From: Paramecium sonneborni
Taxonomy: Eukaryota > Ciliophora > Oligohymenophorea > Peniculida > Parameciidae
DNA: 64,000 nt
Assembly: GCA_905182985.1 (NCBI GenBank)
Contig: CAJJDN010000092.1
Location: forward strand, 232,788 to 296,787
Direction: 5' to 3'
Position 1 is the first letter of the stretch. Every line of letters begins with the position of its first letter. Of this stretch, positions 12,553 to 24,804 are shown in pieces. The position numbers and the translations under genes are program-made. Below the pieces are notes generated by a model. It ran no database searches. It was not told the origin of the DNA and saw only the letters and a list, made by a program, of their open reading frames with translations.

Positions 12553-13900
12553 TTATAATGATTTAATATTCCTTCGAGCATAAAAATTAGGATATTTTAT
12601 TATTTTAACTATCAGAATCGTTAACATTTCTGTAGAAACAAGTAAGAAAGATAATTTATTTTTTTTAAGATAGGCTAAGGGAGTGGATGTTCTTCTGATA
12701 ATTATTTTATAACTATTTTCTTGAGAAAATTGCTTCACTCTTCTTTTCAAAATTTTTTTTTCTTCTTTATTTTAACTACTATGTCAACTTCTTGAAACAA
12801 CTTTTAGTTTTTATATTCAGAAGGTAAAGTAAATAATATATCTTCATGAACTGAAGCAATTGTGTAGAATCTATTTCACATTTAATTCAAGAATTATTAA
12901 CAGATGTTCTATTTAATGGAATAAATTTCGAAGATTAAACACTATATCTAACAGATTCATTATTATTTTCCTAATTTTCATAATAGTTTGTTGTTGTAAT
13001 ATTATTCAGTCTGTGTTTAGGTAGTTATATTGTTTTTATCATTCTTTTATTAATAGCTATAATTGGGGTTTTAATGGACAATCTACTAAATTAGAATTCA
13101 TAAACCATTTATTAAAGGGAGGATTCCTTTTTAGATCTTTTTGTATTGACATCCCATATCTAAAGCTTGAAATGGAGAATGCTGATTGCCCGTTTCTTAT
13201 AAAATACATTCTACAGATATCTGATTTATTGTTGTCTGGTACAACTCTCATATTTCTGGTGATACATAGACTCAATTTACTTAATCTAAAATTACATGGA
13301 ATACCTGTTTAAGTGTATAATAGACCTCAAGGCTATTGTGCATTTAATACACTAAATTATTAACCTCATTTGATATAAAAATGTTAGCAGATTTAATATT
13401 TCGATGAAATATCAATTTTTCATGTAATTCTTTCAAACTCTGTGTTATTTATACCAGGGCTTACTAAATTTCTTATTCTTGAAACTTTTGTGTCTTATTC
13501 TATTTACTTGTTATTTATTTTGCAATATTTCCTCCATAAGCATATTCAGATTATGATTCCCAAGGTTTATGTTTCTTTATCTGCAAATAATCAATACCTT
13601 CTATATAAAGTGCTTCTTTATATCCTATTCTGAACTCCTGGTTTAAAGATGTTAACAGCCGAATTTTATTGAAAGCATTTAATTTTTCTTTCTCATTAAT
13701 TTTACCCATTTTTATTTCTTCATTGCATAAATTTGATGATCAATTCTCCTCAAAACTTATTTTTATAATACTAAATACTTTCCAAACTTCGTTGAACAAA
13801 CCTGCACCTATTTTTTGTAACTCTTAAAATTGAAGCATCTGTTAAAAATAATTAATAGAGATCAAGAATAAGTGAATTATTCATCTTACTCCTCACAGTC
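12553..13900 (-). pseudogene. NEK-family protein kinase relic
   Basis: Read in several frames the minus strand gives fragments of a NIMA-related kinase in the right order: KKIGAGLFNEVWKV (Gly loop), KMGKINEKEKLNA, SEYAYGGNIAKQI, LIFHRNIKSANIFIS, SPEI and a segment resembling APFQALDM...YKKI. Frameshifts separate these pieces, including one base lost after the region of the ATP-binding Lys. The catalytic HRD is HRN, so the Asp is gone too. The last part (12553-12750), read as an open frame, looks like a kinase C-terminal tail. Both breaks and the lost residue mean it is not functional. Confidence 0.75.
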
Positions 13901-14497
13901 ATAATATATCAAGTAGGAATGATAACTCAGAATATAGTAATTTTTACTGAAGTTTATTTATTTTTATAAATAATGATTAATAAAACATTTTCTACATATC
14001 ACCTCATCTTATATTGTGTAATACTTTTCATTAAGATTTCATACATAAAAAAATACCTCGTATATCCACTAGTCCTAATTACTACTTTAATTTATAAAAG
14101 ATCTTCTTAATTTTTTTCATGGAATAATAATGTGGCTTAGATTTAAATTCAATCTCAAAATTTCCTTTTATTTTTATTAGCTTAATTTGATGATTAAGTT
14201 TAATCAGTCAGTTAATAAGTCAACAATGAAATCATTTTTTATTTTTAACTTTTAGGATTGTGTTAAATTCTTAATATAATCTAATTTATTATTAAATTCT
14301 TAATTTCCTAAAACTCTTGTAATATTTAATTAGAAAAATATGAATAATAAAATATTTAGTTAAGATTAGAATCTATTAATAGGGGAGTAATAATTTAAAG
14401 GAAAAATAAAATAATTATCATTAATTAATTTAACTGTATTCATATAATTGATTATTAGCTTAAATTGTTTAGTTGGTAATATTAGATGAAATAATAT
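13901..14497. other. intergenic stretch inside the relic region
   Basis: AT-rich, with no coding frame, RNA or repeat that I can support. It probably contains further decayed sequence. Confidence 0.4.
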
Positions 14498-15360
14498 ATG
14501 GAAATTAAACCAAAATGGATTTTTTGTTTGCTTCTTTGCACTAACATAGTAATAAATTTAGACTAAGGTATCATTCCTGTCTTAAGCAATATAATAGATT
14601 GAAGATTCTCTTGAATCAACTTCAGAGTAATTAGGCTATTTAGGGTCATAAGTTTATGGAGGTGTAACTCTAGTTTTTTTATTTGGAGGAAAGTTGTTCC
14701 TCCATTTTAATTTAAAGATGATAATTGTGCTACGTTATTTTGGAATGATTTCATCCTTAACTTTATTTCCCTTGAATTATGGATCAATTTTACATATTTA
14801 GATTTCTTACAGTTTGTTCGAAACTGGTTATAGTTGATAAAAATATAAAATAGAGTGATATTATAATTCGATACTGCATTTTAAATATTTTAGGCATCTA
14901 TGATGATTATTTTCCTATTTGGTTTGATAATTTTGGAGATGAATATAAAACTATTTTTTAGATAAATATTCTACAAGGTGTAATTCCACTTGGCATATTT
15001 GTTGGAAGTTCTTTATCAAGTTTATGGCATAAAAATTAGTGTTACAATGTTTTTAATTATTGTTAACAATAAAGACTTTGAGATTGAAAAATATTCTAAA
15101 AATAAAATTGAAAGTAAATCAGTATATGATTTAAAAAAAAATGAATCAATTGTTAGCATAGAATCCAAAAAAGACTTATTAGTTTTTAATTTTGAATGGC
15201 AGATTATATTGATAAATGAGATGCATTGAGAAAAGCAAACAGTGAATATAGTATTTGCAATAGTATTTCTAACATTCTTAAAAATTTTAATTTTATTTCA
15301 ATAATCTCTTCTTATAATAGTCGAAATAAAAATAGAAAATTATTTCTCTTAAAAATGAAA
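14498..15360 (+). pseudogene. spinster-like MFS transporter relic
   Basis: Starts MEIKPKWIFCLLLCTNIVI and continues INLDQGIIPVLSN, typical of the start of a large ciliate family of spinster-type MFS proteins. One extra base then shifts the frame, after which SEQLGYLGSQVYGGVTL, FPLNYGSILHI and later GIYDDYFPIWFDNFGDEYK and LQGVIPLGIFVGSSL follow in order. A TGA lies in the frame after ETGYS and part of the first half is missing. The 3' end runs up against the convergent gene ending at 15368. It is a broken gene whose protein order is still readable. Confidence 0.7.
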
Positions 15361-15367
15361 TCAATAA

Positions 15368-16635
15368 TCAAATCGCTGGATTACGATGTAAGTAAGGTAA
15401 AGTATTGGGATCCTTAGGCATTTTCTCATTCTTTATAACAGAAATAACAGGCCCCGGTATTCCACTCTCTAAAAGAGTCTTTTTGGCTTCTCTCTCTAAT
15501 ATTTTTCGGATAGAAGAATTTGAATGTATATTTGATAAATTCTAATAATAAATACTATATATTTACTTTGTATTAATTAAGAATTTCATCAGCAACATGT
15601 TTTGCAATTCTATCTTCTAAAGTTGCTTTTTATTCTCCATTAGTAGTTGTCTTATCCCAATCTTATTTCCCTTACTCTATTTATTCCTACTTTTTCCTTA
15701 GTTAATTAATAGAATCTAAATTTTATAGAATTCAATACTTTAAGTTTTTTCTGAATGAACTGATCGGGCTTCATCATTTTTGCCTAAGGATTAACTAATT
15801 TTATCATAAATATCAGGCTCTCTCAATTCTTATTTTTATTCACCTTGATTCTATGGCTTATCTTCCTAAAAATCTTATTTTTTAATTTCAGTTATTCTTT
15901 ATTAGAGAGCTTTCAACATAACATTAACCTTAACATTAAAATAAAAGTACCTCTAAGTCGTTGATGTAAGAATCATAGTCTAAATTTTCAACGAAATTCA
16001 AAAGATCATCTTCTTCATTCTTAATATGTTATTCTTCTTCCTATTATTTAATATTTATAACTGTTAATTACTTCTTTTGTCATTGCCCAGACTGGTTTGG
16101 TTTTATATCTCTTTTTTTTATCTCCTGGTTTACTATCAGATTTTGTATCTTTTTCTTCTAACTTTTTCAGATTTTCTGCAGTCAAAGCCACCCTTAAAGA
16201 TATTAAAATTGTTTTACGTTTTATTTTTAGGTACATCTTCTTATAATTCCTTTTTAATTATCTCATTCATCTATTTATAATCTTCTTTCATTTTCTTAGT
16301 CACTTCTCTATCCTTTTTTGCTAATTCTCTAACTCTTAAAAATTTTTCATCTTCTTTTGCTTATAATTCTTCCTTAGCATGTTTTTTAATCTAATTTTAT
16401 AGTTTGAATTCCTCCAACCATTTTTTATGTCTCTCTAAAACAGGATTGGTTTGAGGAACGACAACTTTTGGTTCTTCATATTTTTTTGTTAATCCCCATT
16501 AATCATAAGGTTAAACTCTTGAGCAGAATGGTCTGAATAATTCTGTAATTCATACTTTTCTTTTACGATCATAACATTATCATTAGGTCTATTACAGAGC
16601 ATAACTCCTTTGAAATTATTGATTGGAACATCCAT
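15368..16635 (-). CDS. conserved ciliary-type coiled-coil protein
   Basis: Six introns (23, 25, 31, 22, 23 and 25 nt) give 372 residues. The order is an N-terminal MDVPINNFKGVMLCNRP motif, PYDQWGLTKKYEEP, a long charged coiled coil from NPVLERHKKWLEEF, a KPVWAMTKE motif, the compact segment LLNFVENLDYDSYINDLE, another coiled coil, and a conserved tail ending PYLHRNPAI. This mix of coiled coil and short conserved modules looks like an axonemal or basal-body protein, but I cannot assign it to a named CFAP or CCDC family. All intron choices are forced by frame and each keeps these modules intact. Confidence 0.82.
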
Positions 16636-16738
16636 TTTGATAATTGTAAAAAATTAATTGAAAAAAAGACTAATAAATATGACTGCAAAACATATATCAT
16701 GTAATAATAAATATTATTTAATCTTTAATTAAATAGTG

Positions 16739-18298
16739 ATGCTCCTTTCATTTTTTGAATGGCTTGGTGGCTTGATAGGTCTACCTGAAGACCAGGCAAG
16801 AATGGTGTTTGGATTCATAATCACAATACCTTTGGGCTTTTTATTTAAAACATTAAAGAGTATTAAGATTGAATCATGAATTTCTAGGTGCTCAATTAAG
16901 AAAATATTTTGGTTTAACTGTTGGTTTGATATTATCATACATGCTCTATTAAGAAAAATTGATAAGTGTAATAATACAGAACATAATTGTATATGAAATG
17001 ACTAAGCGAATTACATTAAATAAAATAGGAGTAAAGGCCAAATGGGTATTTTATGAAACTCTCATATATGTGGCAGTTCATCATATTTATAGACAATACA
17101 CAGATTATGGAGGATGGTAAATATGTAAATTAGGATTAGGAAATTAGATATAACAACAATCTTAATGATGAACACAGTCAAATGGACATCATTTGCATAT
17201 AATTATGAAGATGGTTTAAGAAGAGATGAGGAACTGAATTCCGATTAATAAGAGAGAAAACTATAAAAAATACCATCATATACAGATTATTTTGCCTTCA
17301 TGTTCTTCTTTTGTGGATGTTTAGCTGGAGTAAAACTTAAAATTAATTTAGCCCTCATTTGACTATTATGATTATGATACCTTTGTTAAAAGAACTAATG
17401 TATATTAGAACATTCCAAGTACTGTTGGGGAGACATTCCGTTTGTTTAGAAATGCTCTAATTTATAGTTTCTTTATTGTAATTGTTTATCCAAAATGGTC
17501 TCTTGAGTCTTTATTTTCTACAGAATATGAAGAAGCATCCTTACTTTATAAAATATTGTGGTTAAATCTAACCATCACTTTACATAGAACTAAATATGTT
17601 TCAGGATGGTTATTCTCAGAAAGTGGATTGGCTGCTGCAGGATTTACTTATAATGGGAAATTAGATGGATAACATAAATGGTTAAGAATCAGATCCATTG
17701 ATCCTTCTATTGATTTAACTACTAATCCAAAAGATAAAATTGAACTATGGAATATTTCTGTTTAAGTTTGGCTCAAAAAGTATGTTTATTTAAGAGTCTA
17801 TCCTGAATCAGTATTAAAATCAAGTTCGGCTAAAGCCTAAAAGGCTCAATTAATTACTTTTGCTGTCTCTGCATTTTGGCATGGATTCTATCCTGGCTAT
17901 TACATTTCATTTTTCCATTGGAATTTAATTGGAATGATCAATAAATATGTACATAAGCTTGGATAAAATACTAATGTTTTGAAAATATGGGACTCTAATC
18001 TAGTCTTTAGAAGCATAAGATTTTATTTCGTTAATTCTTTATTCAACTGTTTTGGTATAGGATTTCAATTGATGAATATCAAGGACAATTTAAGATTCTA
18101 TGGATCTGTATAGTATTTAATTATGTAAATAATATAGTTACATTTTTAACTTAACGACATATATTTTGTTTGCTTTTTTCACAGTAACTTAATTTGGTCA
18201 AAAGCCCAGAAAGAAGTAATGAACACACATTTAAATATACATAGATTAATTAAATAAACATATTAAATAAATAATAACCCATATATATATATATATGA
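16739..18298 (+). CDS. MBOAT-family lysophospholipid acyltransferase
   Basis: Introns of 28, 23, 22 and 29 nt leave 485 residues, the usual size for MBOAT1/2/5/7. It is a multi-span membrane enzyme, presumably of the ER, that moves an acyl chain from acyl-CoA to a lysophospholipid. Visible are IPSYTDYFAFMFFFCG, TVGETFRLF, the segment around WNISVQVWLKKYVYLRVYP with the catalytic Asn region, and the signature FWHGFYPGYYISF containing the catalytic His. The last intron and stop are the least certain part: a TGA at 18217-18219 in another frame is an alternative end. It converges with the next gene with 18 bp between stops. Confidence 0.88.
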
Positions 18299-18316
18299 TA
18301 TGATAATAAGAATTTA

Positions 18317-19476
18317 TCATTCTTCTTTTTTGTGGTCTAACTTATTTTCTCTATTATCATAGACATTTTTATATTTTCCTGCAGAGAAGATTCCAATACC
18401 TACTTTCACCATGAAAATAGTCCAATATATGTGCATTCCAAATAGTACAATCATCAAACCAACTTAATTATATAAGGCATGTTTAGTATTTTCCCTATAT
18501 TTATAGAATTGATTTAATACCAATAAAGTGAAAACCCAGGGTGGTAAGTAATGATATCATAAATCTTAATAGGGAATACATAGATTCTAGTATATAGCCA
18601 AGAAATTTGAATTGCTGAGAAACTTATATAAACGATTATCTTATTCTTTCCAATATCTGCATAAGTTCTTCCATAAGCAAGAAAGAAATCACTAAAATCA
18701 TGGAGCACCAAAACAACAATTCCGATACTTTCACAATTATAAATGGTCGAAAAATAAAGTAGGCTTACAGCTAAGAAATGATGAAGTAAATATTCCCAAT
18801 ACTTCAATTCTATTTTTGTACCATAAATCATTAATAATAATAAAGCATGAACATGACTTGAGGCTTAAATCATGTAATAAAATGGAACCCAAGGATTCTT
18901 AAATTATTTATTTAAAATTGTACATCAGGCATATTAGGAAAATCATACATAGTTTCTGTAAAATTTGTGCCTCCTAATTAAGTTGGGAACCATTTTTCAT
19001 GTCTGAAAACTACATATGCAAAGATTGTAGCTAATGAGTAGTAAAAAGTATCATAAATCCATTTAACAATTTTTTAAATCCTTAATTATCTATCATAACC
19101 AACGTATTTTTTGTCAAGAGAATTGCTAACATAATCATATACCAAATATCTATTGATTTCTTTTGTGATCTTAATCAATAAAAAATTGACTTACATGAAT
19201 TAAGATTAATCCTATCAACATCCACTTAAGATCACACCAATCGAACCTTCTTAAATTCTTCTCTTTTAGAAATTATTAAAATTAGATGATATCCAAGCTG
19301 TACAAAGAAATAATGACTATGAGCAATAAAAATTCTAAGTTACTTAAAACCGCAAAGAAGGAATATTTGAAAATGGTTTCATAGTGTGAAAACTTGACTA
19401 ATTTGCCTAATGAAATGTTTTATTGTCCTTCTTACAATAGCTATTATTTTTTTGGTTTGAAAATGTTAGAAATCAT
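18317..19476 (-). CDS. ceramide synthase (LAG1/TLC domain)
   Basis: Three introns (25, 26 and 26 nt) give 360 residues. Ceramide synthases acylate sphingoid bases in the ER membrane. The Lag1p motif is present as LLHHFLAVSLLYFS followed by IGIVVLVLHDFSDFFL, with the essential His pair and the Asp pair (HDFSD). Several hydrophobic helices flank it, and RHEKWFP precedes a conserved extracytosolic segment. The C-terminus is short and charged (NKLDHKKEE). No homeobox-like N-terminal domain is seen, as is usual outside vertebrates. Start is the ATG of MISNIFKPK; no upstream ATG fits. Confidence 0.92.
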
Positions 19477-19592
19477 AATTAATAATTAGTAATAATATTC
19501 AAATAACTTCCTTCAGAATTCCTTATAATGTGTAATATTTTTATAATAATAATTAATTTATGTATAGATATATATAATTATATAATTAATAA

Positions 19593-21049
19593 ATGAAACT
19601 AGTGATATTTTTAATTGTTGTATTGTAATTAAATGGAAGCTTGCTTAGAAACAGAAAAGATTAGGTGAAACAATAAGTGATTAAAGTAAGAATTGATATA
19701 GATGTAAAGTAAATAAGAGAGACAATAAAGAATCCATATTCGCCATTGTACCATTCATCATATAATCGATTGGCATATTATGTTGATACATTTGGTCCTA
19801 GAATGTGGGGTTCTGAAAATATGGGAGATGCAGTAGATGCATTAATAGAAGAATTAGAAAGTTTAGGTTTTGATAGAGTATGGAGAGAGAATATAGGAAT
19901 TATAACATCTTGGGAAAGAGGTGAAGAGAGTGTTACATTACATAAACCAAGAGAATATCCATAGAGATTAAATATGATTGGTTTAGGATGGAGTCCAGCA
20001 GGAAAAGTGAGAGCAGAAGTAGAAGTGGTTCATTCATTTGAAGAATTAAGAAATATTGATGTAAAAGGGAAGATTGTTTGTTTTAATTATGAATGGAAAG
20101 GATATTCTTCAGGAATATAATTTAGAACAAATGGACCAAGATTAGCAGAGGAGGCAGGTGCAATAGGTACAATAATTAGAAGTGTTGCAAGTGTATCAAT
20201 TGATTCACCACATACGGTAGATATATAAATTAAAATTAAGGGAATGACAAATTATTAAAATTTAAAATATCCAGCAGTTGCTATTACAGTAGAAGATGCA
20301 GATATGATAGATAGAATGAGAAAGAGAGGATAGATAGTAGAAATAGAAATAATAACAAATGGAAAATAATATTAAACTACAAGTGATAATGTTTTAGCAG
20401 AAATAAGAGGATCTAAATATCCAGATGAAATTTTATTAATGGGTGGTCATTGGGATTCATGGGATGTAGGATCATAAACTGGTGCTAATGATGATGGAGC
20501 TGGAGTGATTGAATGTTTAGAGGTTCTTAAACTCTATAAACATTTGGGTATTAGACCTAAGAGAACTATTAGATTTATTGCTTGGAGTGGAGAAGAAATG
20601 GGTATGGCTAATAATGGTGCATAACATTATGCTAAAAATCATTTATAAGAAAATCATATACTTGCATTTGAATCAGATCTTGGATCTACTAAACCTTATG
20701 GATTTGGAATTACTGCAGGAGAAAAATTTACGTATCACAATCATTCATTTATAGATAACTTGTCAGTTATTTAGCTTAAGAATATTTAACTGAAATTGGA
20801 ACAGAAAAGATTTATCCTAATGATGGCGTTTCAGCTGATAGTGGAGCATTAAGAAATATTGCAGGAACTCCAGTCTTAAATAATAAAATTATTGACAATA
20901 AAACTCATGACTTTTATTTCACTTATCATCATACTGCTGGAGATTCTATGTGGATGATGAATCCAGATGATATGGATGATAATGTTATTGCCATTGCTAG
21001 CATCATGTATATAATTGCAGATCATGATGATCCTCTACCAAAAAATTGA
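19593..21049 (+). CDS. secreted M28 metallopeptidase, carboxypeptidase Q-like
   Basis: One 23-nt intron leaves 477 residues. A signal peptide (MKLVIFLIVVLQLNGS) opens the protein, so it acts in lysosome, phagosome or outside. The N-terminal part holds the PA-like insert around GKIVCFNYEW. The zinc-binding residues of the M28 fold are all visible: His and Asp in GGHWDSWDVG and TGANDDGAGV, the Glu pair in AWSGEEMG, Asp in AFESDLG and His in YFTYHHTAGD. The order and spacing match carboxypeptidase Q (PGCP), which cleaves dipeptides. The cystatin gene begins 23 bp downstream on the same strand. Confidence 0.93.
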
Positions 21050-21071
21050 TTCCACATTATTATTATTTTTA

Positions 21072-21548
21072 ATGAAAACAATATTTCTTATCACTTTAAT
21101 TGTTTTTTATACCAATTGCAGTCTTGAAACTATAGGATTGAGACACAAATTATCCAAAATTATTTAAGAACATTAATAAAGTCTTTAATAAGATAAATAA
21201 ATGTCAGGAGGATGGATCAAAGTAATTAATTTTTAAATATCTAAAGTAACCATTAGAAGAATTTGAACAACAAAACAATAATATCATAAAATCATCTTAA
21301 TTTGCTGTAGAAGAAAAGTTTAATTTATCATAAGATGAATATCAATATGAAAAGTTGCTTTAGGTTACTACTTAAGTAGTTGCAGGAATCAATTATAAAG
21401 TTCTTTTCTAATATGAAAAAGATGATGTTAAAAGAATTTTTGAAGTTTAATAATATATTGTGTAATTTACATCTTTTAAATTAGTCCATGGAATCCATCA
21501 GCTAACTCTATTACCAAAGTAGAAGAAATAATATCATCAAACCAATGA
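21072..21548 (+). CDS. secreted cystatin (cysteine-protease inhibitor)
   Basis: Introns of 25 and 23 nt leave 142 residues. A signal peptide (MKTIFLITLIVFYTNC) is followed by a linker and then the cystatin fold. The three edges that plug the active site of papain-like proteases are present: Gly-Gly in MSGGW, QVVAG (the QxVxG loop) and the Pro-Trp of VPWNPSANS in the second hairpin. The second intron is decided by this PW motif. Family knowledge says cystatins inhibit cathepsins; the target here is unknown. Its neighbour upstream is a secreted peptidase of a different class, which a cystatin would not inhibit. Confidence 0.88.
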
Positions 21549-21894
21549 AATAAATATTATAATATAGAATGATATTAATTTATTATAATTTTCATATTGA
21601 AATATAAACATATAAGCTATATCTGATTATTCTGCTATTCGTTATTTTTATTTCAAATATTAAATTTTATATACTAATTTTAAATTTTAACTTCAAGTTT
21701 TTTATTTACTCATTAAAAATTCAATCGATTATATATAATCGTATATCATACATTATGAATAGGTATGTTTTTCTCTGTTATTATTATTTTATTATTTTCT
21801 TTGAGTTTTCATAAATAAATATTGACCATTTTTTACTCAAAATAGTGAAATGAGGTTTAAAAGTAATAGTTTGAGTTTAATTATAGAATTCCTT
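21549..21894. other. AT-rich intergenic stretch
   Basis: Lies between two convergent genes. No coding or RNA signal seen. Confidence 0.5.
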
Positions 21895-22374
21895 TCATAT
21901 ATTTTATTATATTGAATCAAAAATTGCTTCATTAATTAGTGAATTAATAAGATTGTCTTCATCATAACTCTACGAAAAAATTAAGAATTCTCTTTAGTCC
22001 TAGTAAATATCAAGATTTCTGAGACATTGTCTTTAATAGTATTATTCTTCAAATTGTTCCAAAATAGTTGGTAAGTTGGTTTTAATAGTAATATTAGAAA
22101 ATCTCTCCTTATATAATATAATAATAATTTATACTTGCAATTCTTGTTTTATCTTACTCCAAAGTTTATAGAGAGTTTCACGAGTTTTTTAACTTTTCAA
22201 TTCATGGGGAATTTAATTACTTGCTTTATTTTGTTATTCAGAACTTCCTTATTGTACTTACTTTATTTCCATAATTGTCGCAAACCTATAGGGGTCAAAT
22301 GGTTTGAGTGTGTCATCAATAAGGCAATCTAAGGCTTGTTGTAATTTTGAATTGAAAACACTTTATTAGCTCAT
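21895..22374 (-). CDS. small protein of unknown function
   Basis: One 27-nt intron leaves 150 residues. It starts MSQQSVFNSKLQQALDCL and contains KPFDPYRFATIMEIKQ and TRETLYKLWSKIKQELQ. The protein is hydrophilic with probable helices and neither a signal peptide nor a membrane span. The clean frame, the well-formed intron and the start suggest a real gene. No family recognised. Confidence 0.65.
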
Positions 22375-22826
22375 AAAATTAATTGAAAAATGAAGAGTTC
22401 CTGATGTATTTAAGGAATTTAAATAAAATTATATTTGTTCCTTCCAAAGTTTACTTTTTAAAATATTCCCAAAAAGTTAAGTATGAAATACTGAAATGAC
22501 AAAAATATATAGTTTAATCTTTGCCAATTCAAACACTTTAATTATTCATAATTTAAATTAATTAAAATAACCATTTTTTATGAGTTTTTGTTTAAAATAA
22601 CAAATAAATTGAAGAAAATCAATTAGAGTACGCTTTATGTTTTTTCAATTTCTCTTTTTTTTGATACATATTATTCTATTTAGCTCAAAATTTAAGTCGA
22701 TTCTTTATTTTTCTTAAAATTTTTATTTAGAAAACAGAATTATTTTTGATTAATTTGCATATACTTTATTATTAATAATTTAAATAAATATGAATTGTAA
22801 AATATCTTATATCTTAAATTATTGCA
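22375..22826. other. AT-rich intergenic stretch
   Basis: Upstream of the small gene and downstream of the Cys-rich gene. No coding, RNA or repeat signal found. Confidence 0.45.
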
Positions 22827-23891
22827 TCAAGATAACGGTTATCTATTCTAATAATTGTGCCCTATGATATTTCTTTCCTAATTATTACATCCCTAAATTA
22901 TATTTTTATTTACATCATCTGTTTCTTGAATTTTAAAAAATCTTCTTATTTCTTCCTTATACTTCCATATCAAAAATATAATCAATCCTAAAGTAAATGG
23001 AATTGAAACTGTAAGACTAATGATCAAATCTACATCTAAAGATTCTTCCTCTTAAACAATCTATCTATCTATGCATTTTTCGCATTTCTAATTTTCAGAC
23101 CAGGCAAATGTCATCTATTTTTGACAATCATCCTTTGAAACTATAGTTAGATCAACTTGTTCTTAAATTAAGCATTCCTTACCAGACCAAAAACAGGGAA
23201 TTTAAATCATACTATCATTTTAATAAATATAATGGCAATTTTCTTCATTTTTATCTTTACAAGTCTATTATATACAAGACTTATCCTTATAATTGCATTC
23301 ATTTGATTAACATCCAAATTAATAATCACTCCATTAAGAACAATTATGTGTAGATAAATTATATGTTTTACATTCTCCATCATCATTAATAAAACAAATT
23401 AATCCTTTTCCATTTCTAGTGTAATCACATTAATCTTTATTTATTTTGGTACAGTTCAATTCATCTATTGGATCTGAACATGTTCCATTTTAAAAAGAGC
23501 ATCTTTCAAATGAACAATCAATATCATTTGAACAATCTAAACTTTCACAATTTCCTAGTACTGTCCATGAACAATTATTTTTATATAATAAACAATCTAT
23601 AGAATTAGTTATTTCTTCACATTGAGTAGTTTCAAAATCTATACATTCATTTTTTTATTCATTCCATTTACATTTATAATCTGAATAATATCCATTACAA
23701 TATGTTCTTCCTTTATTTTTACATATGAGATTCTCACAAATGTTTTTATTCTAATTCCAAGAACATTTTGAAACTTTGTCACAAACTTTTTACATAAAAT
23801 ACTATTCACAAGAGCACAATTCTGTTGAATTGGGAGATTAAAGTAACGCTTATAATAAATAGGTACTTAAAATGATGATATTAAATTTCAT
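22827..23891 (-). CDS. Cys-rich type I membrane protein
   Basis: A 21-nt intron near the 3' end leaves 347 residues. It has a signal peptide (MKFNIIILSTYLLQA), then about 250 residues with more than thirty Cys residues in short modules such as CEEITNSIDC..KNNCSW and CSNDIDCSFERC. These resemble PSI or epidermal-growth-factor-like surface repeats. A single membrane helix (SLTVSIPFTLGLIIFLIW) near the C-terminus precedes a short basic tail. This is the layout of a cell-surface or secretory-pathway receptor-like protein, common in ciliates. The ligand is unknown. Distinct from the much larger Paramecium surface antigens by its length and membrane anchor. Confidence 0.8.
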
Positions 23892-24804
23892 GAAATATTT
23901 TCAAAAACTTTTCAAGTATTTATAAAAAATAGATCAAAGATATTTTATTTATGACTTGAGAAGATTTTTATTAATAAAGCAACACTTAAATAAGATATCA
24001 ATACTTTTATTAATTGTTCATTGCTTCTTTTACAAAAATAATTTAAATTCACTAATAAAATCCTTATATAATCTTTTTGTTTTCTGTTTTTAATTTCAGA
24101 TAAGATAAAATCTAAAATGTTTAGAAATATCAAAAAAGTAGAATCTAGTTCATTTATTGACCATAAATTTAAAATGATAAAAATGGTTTAAGATTTAAAA
24201 ATAATTTTTGTTAAATTTAATTTAAATAATATTTTCAGATAAAAGAGCTTAATCAATCAATCTTCAAGTATAAAAAAATTTGAGTTAAATTATTTGCCTA
24301 ATCAAATTTAATATGATTGTTATGATTTGAAAAAATTTAAATAATTTAGAGATTAAGTTCTTATTCTATTTAAAAATTAAAGATAAATAACTGTTATCAA
24401 TTATTTTATGAAATCTATTCTATTAAGACTCTTATCATTAGATTAATTTAATTTAACCAAATATGTGCTCCAGTAATGAATAATTTTAAGAAAAATAACT
24501 CCAATTCTTTTTCTCATGAAATAATAATTCTTAAATTGATTTATGATTATAAATGTAATTAAGATTCAAAATCAAATCGTTATAAGATTTTTATTAAATC
24601 TGAGATGGAGATTTTGGGATAAAAAGTCTGAAGAATTTTAATAATAATTAAATTTGAAAAACAAATTCGAAATGTGAATCTTCGACTTTATTATTGTTGA
24701 TTAATGTCCTTTGGATAATCATAATTATAAAAAGGGAATCTGTTTATATGGAATCCATCAATTATAAGAATTTTTTTAAAGGGAATGATATATAGAAATT
24801 ATAT
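23892..24804. other. long AT-rich intergenic stretch
   Basis: 913 bp with no gene I can support. An open minus-strand frame near 23945-24133 has no ATG start and no recognisable content. Confidence 0.45.

Noticed and set aside
13057..13275. A 72-codon minus-strand frame starting MSLCITRNMRV.
   Set aside because: It is a wrong frame of the NEK kinase relic; the neighbouring frames carry SPEI and QALDM remains.
18280..18300. The short (AT)n run as a telomere or origin-like element.
   Set aside because: It is a 20-bp simple run at the end of the MBOAT gene. The ciliate telomere repeat does not occur in the window.
23945..24133. A minus-strand frame of 62 codons as a small gene.
   Set aside because: It has no ATG at the stated start and no recognisable content; it is expected by chance when only TGA stops.
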